In this document: in pieces, positions 11,456 to 21,136 of the stretch
Position numbering within the stretch: the first letter of the stretch is position 1
Layout of the letters: each line of letters opens with the position of its first letter
Assembly: GCA_013368375.1 (NCBI GenBank)
Contig: JAACJP010000082.1
Location: forward strand, 1 to 38,793
DNA from: Tricholomella constricta
Lineage: Eukaryota; Basidiomycota; Agaricomycetes; Agaricales; Lyophyllaceae
Direction of reading: 5' to 3'
Length of the DNA: 38,793 bases
Notes under the pieces: model-generated
What the model was told of the DNA's origin: nothing
The model's input: only the letters and a program-made list of their open reading frames with translations
The model's database searches: none
Made by a program: the position numbers and the translations under genes

Positions 11456-12574
11456 GTCAGGCAAAAAAACTGAAATGACTGGGGTTCATATACGCAGTGA
11501 AAAGTCCGTCGAGTTAAGTCAAGCACAAACGAGGCAAAAAGGTGCAATGGAGCCAAACTGAACCGTAAACAACGCGGAAATTGCATTGACGTCACCATCG
11601 ACCAACCTTCCGACTCAAAATGCACTTTGTTTTTTTGCAGCTGCCGGCAGGTCAAGTTAGCATCTCAATGTCACTTTCACTGCCTGACGCGATGCTGTAC
11701 TTAGTTGATTTTCCAGCAGCCATCCGTTTGCTTACGTGTTGCGACCCGCGATCCTTAAATACAAGTGCGCGGCCCCAATCAACTCGTCCGCGTCTCTCGC
11801 TCCTTCCCACCGTCACCCTGCTGGCCCTCCCCTTCCCCCTGACATGCCCTGCCTACTGGATATCTATGTCTGCTCAATATCGGGTTTAACTAAGGACAAG
11901 TGCTCTACATATCTGACGGCGGCAGACGTTCTGATCTAGAACCCTTAGAAGTCAAGAAGTCGAGAAGCGCAGAGCACGTAGGGGAAGCGATATCAGGTAC
12001 GTTCGCAGCTCACAGGATGCAGATAGACAAGGGGAATACCACAAATCTCTTATTTTTACTCGCATTGCTGACAGCCCTGGTCTTCAGCTGACTGAAGAAG
12101 GCAGGCCGGACTGGGTGGGTTGTGAGGACATAGGCTCGGAGCAGGGCATGAACACGAAGCTTCGATTGAGAGTCAGTAGACCGTGACGCGTCGGCGCACG
12201 CGCATATACTCACTTAAACTTGTTATATTTAGCAGAAATTGAAATTTTATTGAACACAACCTAATGTCAGAAATATGAATCTGAAGATATCGAAGCTATG
12301 TTAGGCGGCTCGATGCTGCTCCTACTTGCTCGACAAAATTCCGAGATTTCGAGTGCGAGGAAGTGACATCGAGCCGATTCTGGCAGACGGGTTTGCGCTC
12401 GTTTGGCCTCAATCCGACTCAATCGACTTTTCACTGGGGTTCATAAGGGGGCTCACAACTTCTGGGGGTTTACAAACAGAATTATCCATGCTATCGAAAG
12501 CGCGACAGTCGCCATAATCGTCGAAATTTACCCTTTTTCGGTGATCTGCGCGGCCGGCCTTCAGCGCTAGTTTT

Positions 12575-12584
12575 TTTATATAAG
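12575..12584 (+). promoter_or_regulatory. TATA box of the gene at 12663
   Basis: TTTATATAAG follows a T-run and stands about 80 bases upstream of ATG 12663. It is the best TATA element in the window. Confidence 0.55.
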
Positions 12585-12662
12585 GGACCTTGCTGCCCCA
12601 CCCCCACATCGTCGCCATCATCTCAAAGCGTCGCAAGTATTTGAATCATATCCAACGAGCTG

Positions 12663-13224
12663 ATGCCTACTTTTGTCCCCCAGTCAATGGAAAAACGCGA
12701 GATGACCCGCGACTTCTTTCTACAATTGGACGGTATCATGCGCGTGGCGTCGAGCTACACCGATGGAGACACCCTGCTAGCAATCTGCAGGTGGGTAGAG
12801 GAGGCAGAAGTGGGCTTGAGTCGCAGTGAGTCGCTTGATTTCACCCACGCGCTCAGCATGAATTGATTGCTTGGTAGACACAGCGTTGGATAGCATCTAC
12901 GCCGTAGCTGACGGCCTTATCTCCGAGCTTTCCGACAAGGCCGGCACCGATGGCGACACCCTACTCCACCAGTATCTTACCCTGTGGGGTCTTACCAGCC
13001 CGAGCGCATCTAGTGATGGCTGTGATCACGAACCTCGCCCGGCAGCCCTCGAGCAGGCGACAACCGAAGAAGGCGCGACGTCCACGGCTGAGTCCAGCAT
13101 TGGACCATCGTCCGACGACAATACCGCCGCTGACTCCGAAACCAGCGACACATCCTCGGAGTCCTACTTATGGGCCGCGTACGAAGACATCACGGCGGAA
13201 GATTTGCTAGGACTTGATCACTAA
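12663..13224 (+). CDS. Unknown acidic protein, two exons, paralogue of the gene at 10256
   Basis: Exon 1 is 12663-12825 and exon 2 is 12878-13224. The 52-nt intron has a GTGAGT donor and a GGTAG acceptor, and phases join to give 169 aa. The first half is helical and aligns with the gene at 10256: FLxxD, ASS, GD and W-x-E are shared, then SIY...D-x-LI...D-x-D-x-LL...YL in the same order. The second half is a Ser/Thr/Asp/Glu-rich acidic tail with a final short hydrophobic-acidic motif (EDITAEDLLGLDH). It lacks the C-terminal exons of the paralogue. No known domain is recognised. Confidence 0.6.
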
Positions 13225-13714
13225 TTTTAAATACTTTTCGTTTGCACATGCAGCCGGCGTTGTATGCAGTCAGGACTGTTAAATCGTTATCGCATATGTA
13301 GCCATGTTCTGTCATTGTGTTCCTAAACGCGCCCCTCACATTTGGTACCTCACTCTGAACGAGGTCTTTACAATGCAAGGTCCCCCTATGTAAGTTACAT
13401 AGCGTCTAAAAGATAGAATTAGAATTAGAATTAATTTAGTTGACTACGTTACGTAAGTAACTCAGGTAGACCAATAGGAATACCTCGCCAACCGGTGGGT
13501 AGGGAGAGAGGAGAGGAGATGTAGGTAAGGGATAGTTAAGAGAAGGAAACAGAGAATTTGTTGGACTTGGAGGGGATGAGAGAATTTGCAAGGTGAGATG
13601 GTAATGTAAGTGTGATAATAATAATGCAAGAACACCTGCGAGTGGCATGTTGGTCACATGACCATAACATGCCACAACAACACGTTACCTCATCTGTCGC
13701 GCGCAAGGTGGCGC
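13225..13714. other. Intergenic stretch with simple repeats
   Basis: No gene is supported. It contains a short AGAATT microsatellite (about 13417-13436) and a GA-rich purine tract (13500-13560). The upstream part of the gene at 13715 follows; an in-frame ATG at 13658 is an alternative start for that gene. Confidence 0.45.
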
Positions 13715-15303
13715 ATGATGCAGCCATCCATCATGCTCCCCGAGCACGCAGATTTGTTACGCTGCCTCGGGGATGCCTTATCTGCGGTTGGGTCTGTCGA
13801 TGCTCTGGAAGAACCGGTCAGCCCCTACACACGAGCTCAATATGCTCGGATGCTCGCCGAGGCAAACCAGTACTCTGGCCAAATTTTAGCCCAGGTTAGG
13901 ATGCTGGGGACCGTGTCTGCCGAATATATTGGGGAAGATGTTCAGGATGATGGATCGGGAGACTGGGGTGCGTCAATTCCGTTGCTTTTCGCCGACCAAT
14001 ATCTGGAACTGGTGTTGGCACAGAGATTTTGCAAAACCCGCTAGCAGCAGACGATATTGAAGATGAACTTGAAGTTGAATCTGAGCTTGGGGCTGAACGT
14101 GTAGCGGAGCTTAACGCTGAACTTGATGCGGAACTACAAGATTTGCCGCCGGATGAGGAAAGCGACTCGAACGAAGAGGACAAGTCGGTGCGTTATCAGT
14201 GTATGCGTCGCGCATATATCACTGAAATTCCCCAATAGGAGGTCCGGGCGCGTGTGGAGAGGTTATGGCCGCGGTATCTGTGGCTCAAAATGCGGCCTAG
14301 TGACTTTGTGGATCTGCTCCTCCAAGAGGAGAAGCTATCTCGCAGCAAGGCCGAAGATGCAGCCCTCGCGCGGTTGCTCGTAGGGTACAGCAATCCTTCG
14401 CAGGAGGCTTTGGTGAGTCTCAAATCCGGCGCATATATTCATTGATACGTTGACTGTTTTACCAGAAACACATGTTGCAAGGTGCTATGGACAACATGGA
14501 ACCATGGAATGACGTGATAGCCCTAAGTGACGAGATCGACGCGGAAGGTGATGTTAAGAGACGGCTGTTCAAGCGGGAGGAGGTCAGTCAACGGTATCAA
14601 GCTTCCTTTGGAACGACGCTCATGTGTACATGGGAAGTTTATGTACCAGAACAACGCAGGAACACGCCTCAGCACGCATGCGATGACTGTCATTCAAATC
14701 ATAAACAACTTGAAATTCGCGCTCGACTGGAGACAGGTCTCGGCCCATTGGAAGACAACTTTTGTGACACAGATATTCGAGGTGCTCAAAGCCAACGAAA
14801 TAACGGATATAACTAGGAAGTGGGGTGGCACGATGCGGAACAAGGAAATGAAGAAACTCAGGAGAACCTTTGGAAAGTGGCACCAAAAAATCGTCACTGA
14901 TCGCAACCACGTACTCAAAATTTATCATATGGTTAGTTACATGCCTCGACCTTTAATTGTCATATTGACTGATGTCCGCTAGTTTGGCGCCGGCGTCCTC
15001 CTGGACACTACCTGGGCCCCGAACCCTCGATCGCGGTACTTTGGTGCAACGCTCAACCGAGTTTTCATTACTCTTCAATCCAAAATTGCGGAGGACGGGA
15101 GCGGATATGACAGCATTCAACAATACAAGAGACGGATGAAAAGGTCGTCCCGATCTATATTAAAAACCCTATTGGAGGCAGCTGACTGGAACAACGTTTG
15201 GGAATTTGTTGAAAACTTTCTCAACGACGCCGAGAACGAGGCAGACGGAGAAGGAACAGACACTGACGCGGACGAGCCAGATGGAGAAGAAGAAGAGGCA
15301 TGA
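13715..15303 (+). CDS. Unknown protein with Glu/Asp-rich segments, six exons
   Basis: Exons are 13715-13967, 14024-14187, 14239-14412, 14466-14582, 14650-14931 and 14983-15303. The five introns of 51-67 nt have donors GTGCGT, GTGCGT, GTGAGT, GTCAGT and GTTAGT. All phases agree, giving 436 aa. The N-terminus is helical. Exon 2 is a strongly acidic Glu/Leu repeat (ELDAELQDLPPDEES). Exons 3-5 are basic and helical (KKLRRTFGKWHQKIV), and the C-terminus ends in another acidic tail (DADEPDGEEEEA). The consistent splicing argues for a real gene. No domain is recognised; alternating acidic and basic parts would fit a nuclear protein, which is only a guess. An upstream in-frame ATG at 13658 is possible. 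Confidence 0.65.
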
Positions 15304-15931
15304 TCCGCAATCGAGCCAGATGGAGAAGCGTCAGAGGAAGGGGAACAATCCGCCGTTGTTTAGTGCCTACAACATAGCTAAATTTCATGTGAACGCGAGA
15401 CGTTGACAAGGACAAAGTTTATATTCTGAGACCTCATTACATCGCCTGACCCATCATCGATGCATCATCTTTTAATGTGACTCGCCTCGCCATGCTGCCT
15501 ACTTCAACATTCCCGGTGGTCAATGGAGAAAACACGAGCTATCGTCCCATTTGTATGATAAGATCCATGATCAGCAATGTGTTTTATGTAAAAAAGCGTA
15601 AAGTATTGGCTCAGTGTTATCTTATCTGATGTCTCGGTATGTCCGTACGCCGTTATCTCTTTGAACAGTTAATTCATCACACCATTGAATTGAAATCTAT
15701 TGTGCCGCCCCAGAGCGCTCTGATGTGACGCGCCGCCGTTTGCGAGGGCGCTGTTCCCTGTTTAACCCTAACCCTCTCTTGGCCCCGCCTTGTGGGCGGT
15801 TGTTTTTTTTTTCATAGCATTTGCTCAAGTCAACTAAGTCAACTCACTTCCTGCTTTGCTTTGTCGCTTTTCTGCTGTGCTCAGCGCTCCACGAGACCGA
15901 AAACATTCAGTCAACTAACGGTTCCTGGAAC
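15304..15931. other. Intergenic and promoter region of the Zn-cluster/JmjC gene
   Basis: No gene is supported. It starts with a short echo of the preceding coding sequence (GAGCCAGATGGAGAAG repeated). It carries CCGCCGTTTGCGAGGGCGC at 15733-15751, which recurs near 3623. The telomere-like motif AACCCTAACCCT follows at 15764, then a T-run. Confidence 0.45.
15764..15775 (-). repeat. Interstitial telomere-like motif upstream of the JmjC gene
   Basis: AACCCTAACCCT gives two CCCTAA-type units about 160 bases upstream of ATG 15932. The tandem paralogue at 21137 has a similar motif about 75 bases upstream of its ATG. Confidence 0.55.
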
Positions 15932-18900
15932 ATGGTCGCTAATCTTCCATCATCTTCCTCTGCGTCGCGTCGCCAGGGCGTACGCGATGAGATTACCCTG
16001 CCGATGGCAATCGCGCTTCCAGTAGTTCGACGCCCTCGCTCTTTGACACCTCCGCGGTACCTAGAGCCTCTCGCCGACCCCGTTTCAGCTCCGGCTCGAG
16101 CCCAGTTGAGTTGGATTGCGAAGATATCGGAGGTCGATTTTTCTGAGGCGTTGTGGGCGGGACAAAAGGACAAGGTCTCTCACAGATGGTGTATTGGAAG
16201 GGCACCGGTACGTCACGTATCACAGGATCATCAGGTTAATTATGCTCATGGTAATCCCTCCAGTGCGTCAATTGCAATGAGCGAGGAGAACAGTGCACTT
16301 TTGCCAAGACGAATCGGTCGACCTTCCTTCCGTGTACGCGATGTCGAACTCGCCGCGTGCACTGCTCCTTGGCCTTTGATTATGCCGCGTATCGTCTCGA
16401 GCAGCTTTTTGGTATCCCGTCTTCATGGACACGTGAGCGAATCGCGAAGAAATGGGGCGTGCAACGTCCATCCGGGCGAGTTAAACATTGGGACGTAATC
16501 CACCAGCGTCTGAAAAGTCCCGTGTACAACCGTAGCGCCTTGCACGTTATCGAGGACGATTTGAACGACGACGACGAAGAGGATGACGACGAAGAGAACA
16601 GTTGGGACGACATCAGGGCCGATTTGGTCAAGGTCGAGGGCGACGAAGGGGAGGAAAATGACGAAGGGCAGGAGAAAGACGAAACAGTAGAGGAAGACGA
16701 TGAAGAGGAGGAAGACGACGACGAGGAGGAAGACGACGAAGAGGAGGAAGACGACGAAGAGGAGGAAGGCGACGAAGAGGAGGAGAGCGGCGAAGAGGAG
16801 GAGAACAACGAAGAGGAGGAGAACGACGAAGAGGAGGAGAACGACGAGGAGGAGTGGGACAACGAGGAAGGAGATGAGCGAGTAGTGAAGCCGAAGCAGC
16901 GTAGCGCCAAAGGCTTCGGAAAGGTACGATACGCAAGGTATATGTTTTCAACGCTGATATTCACATTTACACACAGTTGCCTGCCGCCCAAACCACTGCC
17001 CGCCGGCCCCCATACTTGGACCTCAGAAGTCGCCGAACCTCCCCCCAACCCAACATGCGACCCATTCGTCCTGTCGCCCACACTCCCCGTCCTCTCCGGC
17101 CATCTCCTCCCCTATCGCCTGGGCCATCTCGTCATTCCCAGCGATGGTCTCCCCGGCCGTCTCCCCGGCCATCTCCTCCTCCTCCGCGATCATCTCCTGG
17201 GCCTCCTCCGTTACCCATTGTCGCTTCTCCCTCCCTTCCTCGCGCTGCCCCACTACGCCACGTTTCTGGAACCCTTCCACCTTTTTCTGTGGCAGTGGAG
17301 CCTACTCGTCAGATTCCTGCAATCGATACTCCCTTCTCCCCTACAACCCGAATGTCATCTCCACTCAGCCCAGAGTATTCTCCTGTGCCTGGGAAGTCCA
17401 ATCTTCCGGCAGGTCCCATCTCGGCTGCTCCTCCTCTGGTGAACGTCTCTGACGCATCGAAGGACCGCCTCATTGAGATGTACGCCAGCATGGCGGCTCG
17501 AATTGTGCGCCAGAACGATGCATCTGCTGCGTTGGAGGAGCAGGCTCAATCACGCCAGAAGGATCTGGAGAAGGCACAACATCAGATCGATCACTGGAAG
17601 GACATCGCCCTGCAGGAGCGAAATCTGCGTCATGGTGAGTGTGATCCTCGTCTTATTTCGCCGCACCTTTGACACTTTGCCTTTGACAGCTGTGTTGGCT
17701 CGAGAGGGCACCATACTCGATCTAGTCACGAAATCCTCCGCATTGGTAGATGACTTCATACGTGACCACGCTGAAGGGAATACACTCTTGGAGTCCAAGC
17801 TCCGTCAGGTGCGGCAAACGCTTGGTAAAGCCAGCCAGACGAAGTTGCACCGCTCATCGATTCGTCGCCCTACCACCGAAACTTCTTCTACTCCTTCTTC
17901 CGGCGTTTCGGCTAGGGAAAAGGTGCAGGAGAACGAAATCAGGCACAGGAGGCGTGATATGGACGAGGAAGTTATGGACGCGGGGCAGGCAGGTGCGGGG
18001 CAGGCAGGTGCGGGGCAGGCTCATCATCCCTTGTCGTCGCCCCGATCGCAGGCTGTCGAAACCGAAACACCCGCAGGTGGCCCAGTTACGCCTATTCAAG
18101 CAGACGGGGATATTGATATGGACGCGGGGCAGGCAGGTGCGGGGCAGGCTCATCATCCTCTATCGTCGCCCCGACCGCAGGCTGTCGCAGTGGGCGCTGT
18201 CGAAACCGAAACACCCGCAGGTGGTCCAGCTACGCCTATTCAAGCAGACGGGGATATTGATATGGACGCGGGGCAGGCAGGTCAGCAGGCTTATCCTTCG
18301 TCGTCATACCCATTGCCGGCTGTCGAAGTGGACGCTGTGGGAACCGAAACACCCGTGGGTGGTTCAGCTGCGCCTACTCGAGCAGATGGCGATATTGACA
18401 TGGTACGTGCAGGCAAATCCGGAGCAGGCTCAACCTTTGTCATCTCTCCCATCGCAGGCTGTCCGAACTGAAACACCTGTGGCTGCGCCGACTCGAGCAG
18501 ACGGGGGTGTTGACATGGACGTGCAGGCAAATCCGGAGCAGGCTCAACCTTTGTCATCTCTCCCATCGCAGGCTGTCCGAACTGAAACACCCGTGGCTGC
18601 GCCGACTCGAGCAGACGGGGGTGTTGACATGGACGTTCAGACAAATCCGGAGCAGGCTCGATCTTTGACATCTCCCCCATCGCAGGCTGTTGGAATTGAA
18701 ACACCCGCGGGTGGTCCAGCTGCGCCTACTCGAGCAGACGGGGATGTTGACATGGACGTCCAGGCAAATCCGGAGCAGGCTCAACCTTTGACATCTCCTC
18801 CATCGCAGGCTGTCGGAACCGAAACACCCGCGGGTGGTCCAGCTGCGCCTACTCGAGCAGACGGGGATGTTGATATGGACGCGGGGCAGGCAGGTCCGGA

Positions 18901-20937
18901 CCAGGCCCGTCATCCTTTGTCATCGACCGCTGTCCAAACAGAAACACCCGCGGGTGGTCCAGCTGCGTCTACTCAAGGACCATCATTGGGGCATGATGAG
19001 CTGCCTCCATCCACTAGGCCTGTGACGCGGCCTGAATCGACGACCCTGACTTTCGGACAAGGCGAAACGCTCGGGAACGGTCCACTGGCCAGTGAAATCT
19101 CTGACGTGAAGGCAATACCGCAGGATATGGATGAGGAATCGGAGACATCGGAACTATCGCCTCTACCAGACGACTTCCAAAAACTCTTCGCGCTAGGGGA
19201 CAAAAGGTTGGATTTCGTGAGTGATGTCCTCGGGTACGAGCTATCCCCAGATGCGCCTATCACGACGTGGTCCGGTGGGGCGCGGACAGTCGTCCCGTTC
19301 ATTCCTGCGCCGAGCGACCCTCGAGTCAATCTGCTTCATCGAGTGAGGGGATACAGCGTTGCCATCCCTGTTCATCAGTATTAATTTTTTTTTTTTTTTC
19401 AAGGATGCCGACTCTGTCACAAGGCTTTCCAAGAGACCGACGTCTTTCGAGTCGGCGTTCATTGCGCATCTCCCGATGTCATCGATCTCTGAACTCACGA
19501 CTCAGTGTCGAGACCATCTCGGTGACCTGATTACAGTCGTCGTCGACGATGATCGTCCACGATCCGGCACCGACTTTCATAAATATTTACAAGACAGCGA
19601 CCTTGACGCGGCACATCGACTCTACTCTGTCCACGGTGGGCACTTTTCTATTTACTTTCCCAATATTCTGACTGAAACGCTTCAGATATGGGGCGCCGGC
19701 ATGAACAAGTCGATATCCCGGCATACCAGGGCACTCTGGCCGACTTCGTGCACAAGGTGACAAGCCACGATCACATCCAAACCATCCTGGCAATCGAATT
19801 CACACCTCCGGCAGCTCCGGCCATCATCCAGTAAGTCTTACAATACCGTTGATTTCTCGCCTGACGGTCGAACAGGCGCCTTGATGACGGGTACACGCAT
19901 GGATACCTCAACGTCCTGGATTTATTGGAGGCTTATACGAGCCACCTCTCTTGGGACATGTTGCGTATGAGGGGCTGGGGCTTGGCCCATCATGCGGGGG
20001 TTTTCACCTTCGAGCATCAGGATGCTGAGGGTTTACTGACGTATGTGACCATCACAGTGGGGGGTAAGATGTGGGCAATCGTTCGTCCACGTGGTTACGA
20101 ATCAGCTCAAGACCGCGACGCGCTCGATACGCTCAACAAGAAATTTTTACGCAACGACACAGAGGAAAACACATGGGCCCTAGAGTGGGAAAAAGAGGGA
20201 GGCGCGGTGTATACGATCAACGCGCAACCTGGCGATAACATGTGAGTTTCTGGCTCATGCAGAATTCAAATGATTCTAATATCGACCAGTATAATGCCTC
20301 CAGGGACTTGGCACCAGGTTTATACCCCTATCCGAACCATCGCACAAGGAGGGCACTTTCTAACGTACGACTGCATGCATCTTACGGAGATGACAAGAGC
20401 GTTCCACAAGAATAACAGTCGATCAGTTACTAATGCCGTGCACGACGCCGTCTACTTCAACCTCTGCACGATGCTCATCGCGTTATTCAGGATCAATGGT
20501 TCTAAAAGTAAGAGTCCATTCGTCTCTTATACACATTTACAGACAGCTAAACATATATTGAAGAACTATACGTCAAACCCACTCACGCGTTGTGTCGTAT
20601 GGTGACCGGACCCGACGCGTACATCCCAAATACCGGCGAGCAGAGCTTTACCAAAAAGGCGCGTGCACAGGCGCAGAAGAATCCCCTGTGTCGTCTGGCG
20701 AAACTACTTGGGGAACAAGTGGTGGACCACATGGGATGGACAACAAACGATTTTCTTTTCGCGGGGCGAGGCAACTGGATGGACCGCGGCGAAGAGATCG
20801 ATTACGCGCGCTTTTTAGTTCTGCAGCAGGAATACGACGGAACGCAGCTTCGTGTTGGGCAATCGAGTGAGGTGACTATAAAGCACATCGTCGATAAAAT
20901 CTGGGTCAGGCCTTCTTGTCGACATGTACCTATCTAG
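15932..20937 (+). CDS. Zn2Cys6 cluster / acidic / repeat / JmjC-like protein, ten exons
   Basis: Exons are 15932-16207, 16264-16923, 16977-17634, 17690-18402, 18458-19342, 19404-19635, 19686-19830, 19876-20241, 20290-20507 and 20564-20937. Every phase matches, giving 1,508 aa. Exon 2 opens with C-x2-C-x6-C-x12-C-x2-C-x6-C (residues 93-126), then a roughly 100-residue Asp/Glu tract. Exon 3 is Pro/Ser-rich and ends in a short coiled coil. Exons 4-5 encode about eight copies of a 38-49-residue repeat. Exons 8-10 carry a JmjC-like cupin: FEHQDAEG (HxD) and MPPGTWHQVYTP (distal His), with GGHF following. JmjC proteins are Fe(II)/2-oxoglutarate dioxygenases that commonly demethylate histones. The last intron uses an AAG acceptor. 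The model could instead be two genes split near 19000-19130, but I see no stop separating them. Confidence 0.6.
16561..16872. repeat. GA-rich acidic-tract microsatellite
   Basis: Imperfect GAAGAGGAGGA(A/G)GACGAC units code an almost pure Glu/Asp run in exon 2 of the JmjC gene. A similar but shorter tract (about 21885-22050) stands at the same place in the paralogue. Antisense Ser-rich and Arg/Pro frames here are artefacts. Confidence 0.75.
17968..18990. repeat. Coding minisatellite, units 114-147 bp
   Basis: Degenerate tandem units encode a motif around ADGDVDMD...NPEQ...SQAV-TETP-GGPAAPTR. Landmarks GA(C/T)ATG(GAC) fall at 18115, 18262, 18397, 18512, 18626, 18749 and 18872. Spacings are 147, 135, 115, 114, 123 and 123, so all are multiples of three except one that carries a single inserted base. 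Confidence 0.8.
19876..20937 (+). other. JmjC-like domain exons
   Basis: These three exons carry the dioxygenase core: HxD in EHQDAEGLLTYVTI, a Lys/Trp-containing strand GGKMWAIVRP, and PGDNIIMPPGTWHQVYTP with the second His. The helical C-terminal part includes GRGNWMDRGEEIDY. Both Fe-binding histidines and the Asp are present, so the site could be active. They are listed separately because the domain may belong to its own gene. Confidence 0.6.
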
Positions 20938-21051
20938 CTCACCAATGTAATTAATGGCGGAACGCTTCCTGGAGCCCTTTGTATATTTAATTAGTCTCAG
21001 GTCTACCGAGGCATTCTCTTCGGATGTCTAGCTAAGATGTTGAGGCAGATA

Positions 21052-21066
21052 CCCCTAACCCTAAAC
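21052..21066 (-). repeat. Interstitial telomere-like motif upstream of the paralogue
   Basis: CCCCTAACCCTAAAC stands about 70 bases upstream of ATG 21137 and 115 bases after the stop of the JmjC gene. Orientation matches the motif at 15764. Confidence 0.55.
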
Positions 21067-21136
21067 ATGTTTGCTCGCGTTGATCCAGCAAGGTCCACAG
21101 CGCAGTCCAAAAAATAGACATCCAAAAAATTGGTTC

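Larger units (their letters stand above)
11372..12662. other. Intergenic stretch, telomere-like motif and promoter
   Basis: No gene is supported over 1.3 kb. It holds a telomere-like motif at 11439 and a pyrimidine-rich run at 11780-11840 that looks like a 5' leader but is not followed by a long frame. The end is the TATA-bearing promoter of the gene at 12663. The part 11840-12300 may be decayed coding sequence; I cannot show it. Confidence 0.4.

Noticed and set aside
16380..17081. Minus-strand Ser-rich frame of 233 codons
   Set aside because: Antisense of the acidic GA-rich tract of the Zn-cluster/JmjC gene; composition alone keeps it open.
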